Shown: positions 7,239 through 14,644 of the stretch, one piece after another
Layout of the letters: each line of letters opens with the position of its first letter
Position numbering within the stretch: the first letter of the stretch is position 1
Assembly: GCA_947371865.1 (NCBI GenBank)
Contig: CANBRH010000021.1
Span: forward strand, 1 to 18,236
Source of the DNA: Actinomycetota bacterium
GTDB lineage: Bacteria; Actinomycetota; Actinomycetes; Nanopelagicales; Nanopelagicaceae
DNA length: 18,236 nt
Direction of reading: 5' to 3'
Made by a program: the position numbers and the translations under genes
The notes under the pieces: model-generated
The model's database searches: none
What the model was told of the DNA's origin: nothing
What the model saw: the letters and a program-made list of their open reading frames with translations, nothing else

Positions 7239-9059
7239 ATGTGCGGCATCGTTGGATATACCGGCAAGAATTCCGCACTCGCTCCCGTCTTAGAGGGCTT
7301 ACGTCGCCTTGAATATCGAGGCTACGACTCCGCGGGCATTGCACTCACTGTCGCAGTTGGCCAACAGCTGTGGGTAGAAAAACGCGCGGGGAAGTTAGGA
7401 AACCTCGAGGAAACTCTTGAAGATGGTACCCCTGATTCCCACAGCGGAATTGGGCATACGCGATGGGCGACTCATGGTGGCCCCACTGATACCAATGCGC
7501 ACCCACACCTGGACAACGAGGGAAAGCTGGCGCTCATCCACAATGGCATTATCGAAAATTATGTCGAGCTTCGCGCCGAACTTGAACGACGCGGCCACAT
7601 TTTTAAGTCTGAGACTGATACCGAATCAGTTGTTCATCTGCTCTCCGATGCTCGCAAAGCTCATCACGGAGATCTAGCTGCAGCCATGCGCGAAGTCTGT
7701 GCCGAACTCCGCGGCTCATTTACCTTATTGGCCATCCACTCTGATCAACCAGATCACATTGTCGGAGCACGTCGCAATTCGCCATTGGTCGTTGGAGTAG
7801 GAAATGGTGAGAACTTTCTAGCGTCAGATGTCGCCGCATTCATTGCACACACCAAGCGCGCACTCGAACTTGGCCAAGATGAGGTTGTCGATATCAGCCC
7901 AACTGAAATCATTATTACAGATTTGCAGGGCAATGTTTTGCCGCATCACGAATACGAAATATCGTGGGATGCCAGCGCTGCCGAACGTGGTGGGTACGCA
8001 CACTTCATGCTCAAAGAAATTTACGAGCAACCCAAGGCAATTCTCGACACTTTAATTGGTCGCCTTCACGGTCTGGGCGCCGAAATTAGCCAAAATATTG
8101 ATTTTGGAAAGATCGACAAGGTTGTCATTATTGCTTGCGGAACTGCATTTCATGCCGGCCTCGTCGGAAAGTATGCAATTGAGCAATGGGGTGGCATTTC
8201 CGTTGAGGTCGAATACGCATCCGAGTATCGCTATCGCGAACCGCGCGTGGACGGCCATACTCTAGTTATCCCAATCTCTCAATCCGGAGAAACCATGGAT
8301 ACCTTGATGGCTATGCGCTACGCCAAGGAAAATGGCGCCCAAGTATTTTCGGTGTGCAACACCAATGGCTCAACTATTCCGCGTGAATCTGATGCAGTTC
8401 TCTATACCCATGCTGGCCCAGAAATTGCGGTCGCATCCACCAAAGCTTTTGCTACTCAACTTATTGCGATGTATCTCATTGGTCTTCATCTCGGACAGAT
8501 CCGCGGAACCATCACTTCCGAATTTATTGCAGAGATGGCCGAGCATTTAGAGGCACTTCCTGCCAAAGTTGAACAAGTTTTGGAAACCGTCGAGCCACTT
8601 CGCGAACTCACTCGCCAATTCAAGGATTCCAGTTCAATGCTCTTTTTGGGTAGGCATGTTGGCTATCCCACCGCGCTTGAAGGAGCCTTGAAGTTAAAGG
8701 AACTTGCCTACATGCATGCCGAAGGATTTCCTGGAGGCGAGCTCAAGCATGGACCCATCGCGCTCATCGACCAAGGAACTCCGGTAGTTGCGATGATTCC
8801 AGCCGAGGGTTCTTTGCTCGCTGAGAAGATGGCCAGCAATGTGCAAGAAGTTAAAGCACGTGGCGCTGTTGTGATTGCTATTAGTGATTGGCATGTGCCA
8901 GCTGCCAGCCATGTAGTTCGCATACCCAGCACACATCCATTTCTTCAGCCAGTTCTATCGGTCGTGCCACTTCAAGTTATTGCATATGAAATGGCCATTG
9001 CTCGTGGCAACGATGTGGATCAACCAAGAAACTTAGCTAAATCCGTAACTGTGGAATGA
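7239..9059 (+). CDS. glmS: Glutamine--fructose-6-phosphate aminotransferase (isomerizing)
   Basis: GlmS makes glucosamine-6-phosphate from fructose-6-phosphate and glutamine, the committed step of amino-sugar synthesis. The 606-residue length is typical. The N-terminal glutaminase domain starts MCGIVGY, with Cys2 as nucleophile, and includes TRWATHGGPTDTNAHPH (74-90). Two SIS sugar-isomerase domains follow, about 285-420 and 455-595, with CGTAFHAG, SQSGETMDT and ELKHGPIALI. The tail NLAKSVTVE keeps the conserved Lys601. AGAGGAG (7222-7228) is the ribosome-binding site. No glmS ribozyme is expected or seen: the upstream gap is only 34 bases. The next gene starts one base after the stop codon. 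Confidence 0.98.
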   Translation: MCGIVGYTGKNSALAPVLEGLRRLEYRGYDSAGIALTVAVGQQLWVEKRAGKLGNLEETLEDGTPDSHSGIGHTRWATHGGPTDTNAHPHLDNEGKLALIHNGIIENYVELRAELERRGHIFKSETDTESVVHLLSDARKAHHGDLAAAMREVCAELRGSFTLLAIHSDQPDHIVGARRNSPLVVGVGNGENFLASDVAAFIAHTKRALELGQDEVVDISPTEIIITDLQGNVLPHHEYEISWDASAAERGGYAHFMLKEIYEQPKAILDTLIGRLHGLGAEISQNIDFGKIDKVVIIACGTAFHAGLVGKYAIEQWGGISVEVEYASEYRYREPRVDGHTLVIPISQSGETMDTLMAMRYAKENGAQVFSVCNTNGSTIPRESDAVLYTHAGPEIAVASTKAFATQLIAMYLIGLHLGQIRGTITSEFIAEMAEHLEALPAKVEQVLETVEPLRELTRQFKDSSSMLFLGRHVGYPTALEGALKLKELAYMHAEGFPGGELKHGPIALIDQGTPVVAMIPAEGSLLAEKMASNVQEVKARGAVVIAISDWHVPAASHVVRIPSTHPFLQPVLSVVPLQVIAYEMAIARGNDVDQPRNLAKSVTVE

Positions 9060-9060
9060 C

Positions 9061-9732
9061 ATGTCTGAATTAGTCGTCAGCCAACGAAGATCGGAGATGC
9101 GCGCAGCACTTCGCTGGTCCGCCCTCTTCTTTCTTGGCTTCTTGGTTGTCACGCAACAAGTACTCAGTCGCGGGTATCTATATCGCCTTGACCACACGAT
9201 AAAAGGATTACGTCACCACACCTTTAAAGGCATGTCTAGCCACGCGCTTTTGGCGGTCGACGATATGGGATTGCGCTGGTTTACTGCCACGGTGTTGTTG
9301 GTTGCGGCAGCATTTATCGGCTGGCGTTTCCGCTCATTCCGACCTTTTAACCTCTCGCTCTTGTCATTGGTATTTCTCAATGGTGTTGTAGGCGTGTGCA
9401 AATTAGTCATTGGCCGAACTAAGCCACGTTTGCAGATCGATCAATTGCACAGCGGCGGTCTCTCATTCCCAAGTGGTCACGCTTCCAACGCGCTGTTGTC
9501 GTGGGGATTATTGGCCTACTTGATTTACCGATATACCCAACGTGAACCTTTTCACGGAATTCGCGTGATGTGGTTGGCGCTGCTTATAACTTTTTCGGTT
9601 TGTGTCGTCTCACTTATCCGAGATACCCATTGGTTTTCCGATCTTCTCGGTGGAGCATTCCTGGGTGCCTCCCTTTTGGTGTTGATCATCGCGATTGATC
9701 GGTTTATTCCTTCCAAGAAACAACCGTCGTGA
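9061..9732 (+). CDS. PAP2-family membrane phosphatase
   Basis: This is a 223-residue polytopic membrane protein with about six hydrophobic segments (near 18-36, 70-88, 97-115, 141-157, 167-187 and 194-212). The lipid phosphatase motifs are present in part: KLVIGRTKP (114-122, the K-x6-RP motif with Lys121 in place of Arg), PSGH (137-140, His140 the general acid) and HWFSD (190-194, nucleophile His190 with Asp194). The Arg usually six residues before the nucleophile is Ser184; an Arg is found at 187 instead. Its place between glmS and acpS/alr suggests it dephosphorylates a lipid pyrophosphate such as undecaprenyl pyrophosphate or a phosphatidate, but the substrate is unproven. Its stop codon overlaps the acpS start. 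Confidence 0.85.
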   Translation: MSELVVSQRRSEMRAALRWSALFFLGFLVVTQQVLSRGYLYRLDHTIKGLRHHTFKGMSSHALLAVDDMGLRWFTATVLLVAAAFIGWRFRSFRPFNLSLLSLVFLNGVVGVCKLVIGRTKPRLQIDQLHSGGLSFPSGHASNALLSWGLLAYLIYRYTQREPFHGIRVMWLALLITFSVCVVSLIRDTHWFSDLLGGAFLGASLLVLIIAIDRFIPSKKQPS

Positions 9733-10085
9733 TGGCAGCGATCACCGGCATAGGTGTTGACGTCGTCGACATCCAACGCTTTCAAGCATCACTCGAACGT
9801 ACCAGCGCACTTCGTAGTCGCCTCTTCACCTCCAACGAGTCCCACTTGAACATTTCTTCGTTGGCAGCGCGCTTCGCCGCAAAGGAAGCGCTGGCCAAGG
9901 CTCTCAATGCCAAGACCGCCACTTTCAATTGGCAAGAAGTTGAGATCATTAATGAATCCAGTGGCAAGCCACTTTTTGTATTTAGCGGAGCACTTGGCGC
10001 GCGCCTTCAGGAGAGCATTGTTCATCTTTCACTATCGCATGACGCCGGCATTGCTTCGGCTATGGTGATTGTAGAAGCCAAATGA
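9732..10085 (+). CDS. acpS: Holo-[acyl-carrier-protein] synthase
   Basis: AcpS transfers 4'-phosphopantetheine from CoA to the serine of acyl carrier protein, activating fatty acid synthesis. The 117-residue length is typical. GIGVDVVDIQRF holds the Mg ligand Asp10, and RFAAKEALAKAL holds Glu52. The C-terminal SLSHDAGIASAMVI motif is also present. ATG 9732 overlaps the PAP2 stop by one base (TGATG); a GTG three bases earlier (9729) is an equally reachable start that would add one residue. The 3' end overlaps alr by four bases (ATGA). The nnr gene often found between acpS and alr in Actinobacteria is absent here. Confidence 0.95.
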   Translation: MAAITGIGVDVVDIQRFQASLERTSALRSRLFTSNESHLNISSLAARFAAKEALAKALNAKTATFNWQEVEIINESSGKPLFVFSGALGARLQESIVHLSLSHDAGIASAMVIVEAK

Positions 10086-11191
10086 CGATGCGCGCGCAGG
10101 CCGAAATCGATCTCGGTGCGATCACTCACAATATTCGAACTATCTCCGCACGCACCTCTGCCAAAGTTTTGGCGGTAGTTAAAGCAGATGCTTACGGTCA
10201 CGGTTTGATACCGGTTGCTCAAGCGGCATTGGATGGGGGTGCGCACTACCTTGGCGTTGCGCTGCTTGAGGAGGCGATCTCGTTACGAACTTCGGGTATT
10301 ACTGCTCCGATTATCGCTTGGCTTACTCCTCCTGGTAGCGACTTCCAAAAGGCACTCTCGCACGATATAGAGCTCTCAGTTCCATCGGCCGATATTTTTC
10401 GAGAAATTCTGGCGGCGGCAAAAGAATCCGAAGTCAAACCACGTATCCATATTGAAGTCGATACTGGAATGAGTCGAGGCGGATTCTTAGAAGACTGGAA
10501 TGTTTTTCTCTCTGAATTAGCCGAACATCAAAATGAAGTTGAAGCATCTGGATTCTGGTCGCACTTCGCCCGAGCCGACGAACCGGGTGAGGTTGCCAAC
10601 GCGCGACAACTTTCGGATTTTGAACACAAGCTGGCGCAATTACAAGACCTTGGAATTCATCCAACATATGTTCACTTTGCAAATTCAGCTGCAACACTGA
10701 CGAATAGTGATGCCCAAAAAGATATCGTCCGCGTTGGCATAGCCATGTATGGCCTCTCGCCCGATATCACTACCCTAGGCGAAGTTTCTCAGTGGGGACT
10801 GCAACCTGCTATGACCTTGAAAGCCATTTTGCATTTAGTAAAGCATGTGCCTGCAGGAAGTGCAGTTGGATATGGTGGAACAGCGGTGCTTGACCATGAC
10901 ACCAAACTTGGTGTTGTTGCGATGGGTTATGCAGATGGAATCTCGCGGAGGACTTCATCCAGCGCTGCTGTCACGATCAATGGCGAGCGTGCCCACATTA
11001 TTGGTCGAGTTTCTATGGATCAATTTGTTGTCGATTTAGGAATCTCCTCCAATGCGAAGGCGGGAGATATGGTCACTATTTTCGGTCATCAGGCAAGTTC
11101 AGCAGATGAATGGGCGCAGGCTGCTGGCACCATTAATTACGAGATCGTTACCCGAATTGGCCCTCGGGTGCCTAGGATTTACCTGCATTAA
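10082..11191 (+). CDS. alr: Alanine racemase (PLP-dependent)
   Basis: Alr interconverts L- and D-alanine, supplying D-Ala for peptidoglycan. The 369-residue length is typical. The PLP lysine is Lys34 in AVVKADAYGHG. The second catalytic base is Tyr264 in AVGYGGT, from the neighbouring subunit. Further family motifs are HIEVDTGMSRGG, VHFANSAAT, VRVGIAMYG, GYADGISRR and GRVSMDQ. ATG 10082 overlaps the acpS stop (ATGA); an ATG two codons later (10088) is a possible alternative. It closes the cell-envelope block. In many Actinobacteria alr lies close to tsaE; here the transporter-hydrolase cluster intervenes. Confidence 0.98.
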   Translation: MTMRAQAEIDLGAITHNIRTISARTSAKVLAVVKADAYGHGLIPVAQAALDGGAHYLGVALLEEAISLRTSGITAPIIAWLTPPGSDFQKALSHDIELSVPSADIFREILAAAKESEVKPRIHIEVDTGMSRGGFLEDWNVFLSELAEHQNEVEASGFWSHFARADEPGEVANARQLSDFEHKLAQLQDLGIHPTYVHFANSAATLTNSDAQKDIVRVGIAMYGLSPDITTLGEVSQWGLQPAMTLKAILHLVKHVPAGSAVGYGGTAVLDHDTKLGVVAMGYADGISRRTSSSAAVTINGERAHIIGRVSMDQFVVDLGISSNAKAGDMVTIFGHQASSADEWAQAAGTINYEIVTRIGPRVPRIYLH

Positions 11192-11193
11192 TG

Positions 11194-11207
11194 TGATTAG
11201 GTAATCA
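11194..11207 (+). promoter_or_regulatory. 14-bp palindrome between alr and livG, operator-like
   Basis: TGATTAGGTAATCA has six-base arms around a two-base centre. It fills most of the 32-base gap between the alr stop and the livG ATG. The two-base centre is too tight for a good RNA hairpin, so binding of a dimeric regulator is the likelier reading, if it has a function. No regulator gene is encoded nearby. Short palindromes also arise by chance. Confidence 0.25.
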
Positions 11208-11223
11208 GGTGGAAGAGGTAGGT

Positions 11224-11997
11224 ATGGAATCGAACTCCACCTTGCTTTCAATTCAAAATCTTTCGGTGAATTTTGGCGGCCTTAAGGCGCTCTCGCATGT
11301 CTCTCTAGACCTCCATCCCGGGGAAGTTGTTGGACTTATTGGTCCAAACGGCGCCGGCAAGACCACATTATTTAATGCAGTTTCCGGGTTGGTAGATGTT
11401 GAATCTGGTTCGCTGCGGGTCCACGATCAGGATCGGCCCTGGCCAAAACCACACGATCTGGTGGATTTAGGCATCTCTCGAACGTTGCAAGGTGTGGGAT
11501 TGTTTCCCGATCTCACTGTTTTGGAAAATGTCATGTTGGGCGCCACCAAATTTGTAGAAAGCGGATTCATTCGCGCAAGTTTGGGCTTTGATGCCCGAGA
11601 TGAAGCCAGATTGCGTACGCGCGCCATGAACGCTCTTGAACGAGTGTATGCCGCAGGTATTGCCCACCGGCCCGTTGAATCTTTACCGTATCCCACGACT
11701 AAACGCGTTGCGATTGCTCGAGCACTCGTCAGTGAGCCAAAGATTTTGCTTTTGGATGAACCAGCTGGCGGACTCGGCGCCCAAGATATTGATTGGATGA
11801 ATGGCCTCATTCGAAACTTAAGCGAAAATTGTGCAATCTTATTGGTCGAGCACCATATGGATGTGGTCATGTCGGTATGTCATCGCCTCTACGTTCTTAA
11901 TTTCGGTGAAGTTATTGCTCATGGTTCGGTACATGAGGTTCGTCAAAACCCAGCTGTCATTGCTGCTTATCTTGGTTCAGGCGCGGTATCCGCATGA
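11224..11997 (+). CDS. livG: Branched-chain amino acid-type ABC transporter ATP-binding protein LivG
   Basis: This is one of two cytoplasmic ATPases of a LivGFHM-type importer. ATG 11224 gives 257 residues; GGAAGAGG (11211-11218) is a good ribosome-binding site for it, whereas the upstream in-frame GTG at 11209 has none. Walker A is GPNGAGKTT (40-48), Walker B ILLLDEP (174-180) with catalytic Glu179, and the switch His210 lies in LVEHHMD. The ABC signature is LPYPTTKRVAIARAL (154-168): the usual LPYG/LSGG glycine is Pro157, a divergence. LFPDLTVLENVMLG (93-106) marks the LivG type. It overlaps livF by four bases (ATGA). The substrate class cannot be read from the ATPase. Confidence 0.92.
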   Translation: MESNSTLLSIQNLSVNFGGLKALSHVSLDLHPGEVVGLIGPNGAGKTTLFNAVSGLVDVESGSLRVHDQDRPWPKPHDLVDLGISRTLQGVGLFPDLTVLENVMLGATKFVESGFIRASLGFDARDEARLRTRAMNALERVYAAGIAHRPVESLPYPTTKRVAIARALVSEPKILLLDEPAGGLGAQDIDWMNGLIRNLSENCAILLVEHHMDVVMSVCHRLYVLNFGEVIAHGSVHEVRQNPAVIAAYLGSGAVSA

Positions 11998-12707
11998 GCG
12001 GTCTTGTTATCTCCGAGCTCAACATCAGCCACGGTGCTATTCGCGCAGTAAACGATCTCTCCTTCACGGTAAAGCCGGGCGAGCTTGCTGCGGTAATCGG
12101 TTCTAATGGTGCTGGTAAAACTACTTTGCTTCGAACTCTCTCTGGGCTGAAGAGCGCCCACTCCGGCAGCGTTGAATGGAATGGCCAATCAATACTTCGC
12201 AAGAAGCCCGAAGACTTAGTTCGATCTGGAATTGTGCATGTATCAGATGGAAAATCAGTCATTCCAGAATTAACGGTCAAAGAAAATCTTGCACTCGGGG
12301 GAATCTGGCGAAAAGATAAAAAAGATGTAGCCCTGGCGACGGCCGAAGCTATTGAATTATTTCCCCGCTTAGGGGAGCGAATGCAACAAAGTGCCGACAC
12401 TTTATCTGGTGGCGAACGGCAAATGCTGGCAATCGGGCGTGCTCTGATTGCTCGTCCAAAATTGTTGTTGCTTGATGAACCATCCTTGGGATTAGCGCCA
12501 TTGGTCATCGATCAAATTTTTCAAGCAATTAAAGCATTGCGCGATCGCCATAATTTAACGGTCGTCCTTGTTGAACAGAATGCCATGGGAGCACTTCGCA
12601 TCGCAGATATCGGCATCATTATCAATTTGGGTAAATTGGTGGCTTCAGGACCTGCGCACGAACTCATTGATAATCCATCACTTCGAGCCGCTTACTTGGG
12701 GTACTAA
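11994..12707 (+). CDS. livF: Branched-chain amino acid-type ABC transporter ATP-binding protein LivF
   Basis: This is the second ATPase of the importer, 237 residues, the normal LivF length. Walker A is GSNGAGKTT (36-44), signature LSGGERQMLAIGRAL (137-151), Walker B LLLLDEPSLGLAP (157-169) with Glu162. VEQNA takes the place of the switch histidine, as is normal in LivF. The segment VSDGKSVIPELTVKENLALGG replaces the commoner VPEGRRIF form. Four-base and one-base overlaps with livG and livH (ATGA, TAATG) indicate strict translational coupling and a fixed subunit ratio. It should pair with LivG beneath the LivH/LivM membrane core. Confidence 0.94.
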   Translation: MSGLVISELNISHGAIRAVNDLSFTVKPGELAAVIGSNGAGKTTLLRTLSGLKSAHSGSVEWNGQSILRKKPEDLVRSGIVHVSDGKSVIPELTVKENLALGGIWRKDKKDVALATAEAIELFPRLGERMQQSADTLSGGERQMLAIGRALIARPKLLLLDEPSLGLAPLVIDQIFQAIKALRDRHNLTVVLVEQNAMGALRIADIGIIINLGKLVASGPAHELIDNPSLRAAYLGY

Positions 12708-13603
12708 TGGAGCGCTTATTTAATACTATTTTGATTGGCGTCAGCGGCGGCTCTATTTACAGCCTCATGGCCCTTGCCTTGGTTCTGGTCTGGCGTTCGA
12801 CCAGAGTCGTTAACTTTGCGCAAGCCGGTCAAGCAATTCTCTCTACCTATATTGGGTATGAGGTCATTACGCACACTGACAATTATTGGCTGGCATTCCC
12901 TATAGCTCTCGTTGCCGGAGCGCTTACCGGAGCCTTGATTGATATTTTGATGGTTCGCACCTTGATGAAGCGCGCGCATTCGGGACCAGTTGCTGGAATT
13001 GCTCCTGTCATTGCAACTTTGGGATTGCTTGGCCTAATACGTGCAATCGTCGGAATGATTTGGGGTGGAGATCTCCGGCAATTCAAACTCCCTGTTTCCA
13101 ATCATGGATTTACCTTTGGGCATAACACGATTCCCTTCGCGCCGATTAACTTATTGATTGTGGTCACGACGGTTGTTGTGATGTTGATTTTTTCAGTTAT
13201 TTTCCAACGAACAAATCTGGGACTTTCCCTTCGCGCATCTGCCTATCAGCCTGAGATAGCCCGCCTCGCAGGCATTCGAGTAGATCTGACTCGAACAATT
13301 GGCTGGGCATTTGCGGGAGCAGCAGGTGCTGTTGCCGGAATGTTAGTTACTCCGACAAATTACCTTTCGCCAAATTCACTGGATTTATTGTTGGTATCTG
13401 GATTCGTTGCCGCCGTGATTGGCGGACTAGAAAGTTTGGTTGGCGCTGCTGTTGGTGGATTAATTCTTGGAATAAGTCTGGCTCTGGTTTTGGAATACAT
13501 AAGTAGTTCTCTCGCCTTCCCAGTTGCCTTCGTTGTTCTCATTGCGGTTCTGCTGGTTAAACCTTCGGGATTAATTGGCGCGAAGCGGACTCGACATGCG
13601 TAA
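12707..13603 (+). CDS. livH: Branched-chain amino acid-type ABC transporter permease LivH
   Basis: This is a polytopic inner-membrane permease of 298 residues with about eight hydrophobic helices. The N-terminus has the family signature GVSGGSIYSLMALALVLVWRS followed by VVNFAQAGQ (34-42). The ATPase-coupling loop RASAYQPEIARLAGIRVD (176-193) precedes GWAFAGAAGAVAG, as in LivH/LivM permeases. Its start overlaps the livF stop by one base, and its last eight bases overlap the livM start. With LivM it forms the translocation path. Confidence 0.94.
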   Translation: MERLFNTILIGVSGGSIYSLMALALVLVWRSTRVVNFAQAGQAILSTYIGYEVITHTDNYWLAFPIALVAGALTGALIDILMVRTLMKRAHSGPVAGIAPVIATLGLLGLIRAIVGMIWGGDLRQFKLPVSNHGFTFGHNTIPFAPINLLIVVTTVVVMLIFSVIFQRTNLGLSLRASAYQPEIARLAGIRVDLTRTIGWAFAGAAGAVAGMLVTPTNYLSPNSLDLLLVSGFVAAVIGGLESLVGAAVGGLILGISLALVLEYISSSLAFPVAFVVLIAVLLVKPSGLIGAKRTRHA

Positions 13604-14591
13604 TTTCTTAGGACACTCCAGTCGACGGCTCAAGGCAGCCATCGCGTTTCCCCTCATTGGTCTTGCACTATTTCTCTTGAGCAATCGCGTCGATGAATTG
13701 CGCGTTTACCAAGGTGCCAACGTTGCAGTCTTTGTTGTTGCCATCATCTCCATCATTTTGCTCACGGGTTACTCTGGCCAGATCTCATTGGGCCACGGAG
13801 CGCTCATGGCGGTTGGTGCGTATGCAGCAGTGCTCAGCCAGATTTATTGGCATCTTCCCGTCATTTTGACTTTTTTTGTGGCGGTTCTAGCGGCAGCCGG
13901 ATTTGGTGCGATCTTGGGAAGTGCCGCTGGGCGATTGACCGGTCCATATTTAGCCGGCACCACGTTGGCACTTGCCGTGGGGTTGCCTTCCTTGGCTAAC
14001 CAATTTGGCTTTCTAGGTGGGGAGCAAGGCCTGAACTATGACGTGGGATTGCCGCCAGCCTGGCTGGGCGCAGATTTCACCCAATACAAATGGTTCTTCT
14101 GGATTAGCGGCCTGGCAGCTCTGATTATCACCTGGCTCAGCTTTAATCTCTTGGGTAGCCATTACGGGCGCAACTGGCGAGCGCTGCGAAGTAATCCCAC
14201 GGCGGCGGCCCTGATGGGTATCCACGTTGGCAGGTCGAAGGTTTTGGCCTTTACCGTCAGTTCTGGCCTAGCCGGCTTAGCTGGGGCTCTTCTGGCAATG
14301 ACCATCAGTTTGGTCACCCCCAGCGCCTTTCCCACCAGCCTTTCTTTCTCGATTGTTACCGGGGCAGTACTTGCGGGAGTGACCCTACTCACAGGTAGCA
14401 TTGTCGGCGCAGTGGTTTTGGTTGCCATCCCAGAGATCACCGGAGCGTTGGCTACGCACCTAGGGGGATCTGAGAAAGTAACTTCAAACCTTCCGGGCTT
14501 ATTGACCAGTGTGCTCTTGATCGTTGCAGTCCTACTCTTTCCCAACGGACCGCAAGCAATCATGAAAAGAACTCGCAAGAGTTCGCAATAA
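13596..14591 (+). CDS. livM: Branched-chain amino acid-type ABC transporter permease LivM
   Basis: This is the second permease subunit, 331 residues from ATG 13596, which overlaps the livH end by eight bases. An in-frame TTG at 13575 lies deeper inside livH and is less likely. The diagnostic LivM motif LTGYSGQISLGHGA covers residues 56-69. The coupling loop RALRSNPTAAALMGIHVGRSK (195-215) precedes LAFTVSSGLAGLAGAL. Eight to ten hydrophobic segments and a short basic C-terminus (KRTRKSSQ) place it in the cytoplasmic membrane. The 53-base gap to the binding-protein gene shows no obvious terminator. Confidence 0.92.
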   Translation: MRNFLGHSSRRLKAAIAFPLIGLALFLLSNRVDELRVYQGANVAVFVVAIISIILLTGYSGQISLGHGALMAVGAYAAVLSQIYWHLPVILTFFVAVLAAAGFGAILGSAAGRLTGPYLAGTTLALAVGLPSLANQFGFLGGEQGLNYDVGLPPAWLGADFTQYKWFFWISGLAALIITWLSFNLLGSHYGRNWRALRSNPTAAALMGIHVGRSKVLAFTVSSGLAGLAGALLAMTISLVTPSAFPTSLSFSIVTGAVLAGVTLLTGSIVGAVVLVAIPEITGALATHLGGSEKVTSNLPGLLTSVLLIVAVLLFPNGPQAIMKRTRKSSQ

Positions 14592-14644
14592 CTTCTCATT
14601 TGCCTAGTAATTGCATCGCTCTTACCCTCGATGGAAGGAAATAT

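Noticed and set aside
11957..12508. A 183-residue open frame on the - strand opposite livF
   Set aside because: It lies wholly against livF and livG, which have intact ATPase motifs in tight overlap. Its translation is Ser/Arg/Pro-rich with no recognisable domain; it is a shadow frame.
14162..14599. A 145-residue open frame on the - strand opposite livM
   Set aside because: It mirrors conserved LivM coding sequence, has no ribosome-binding site or family features, and reflects codon bias on the real strand.
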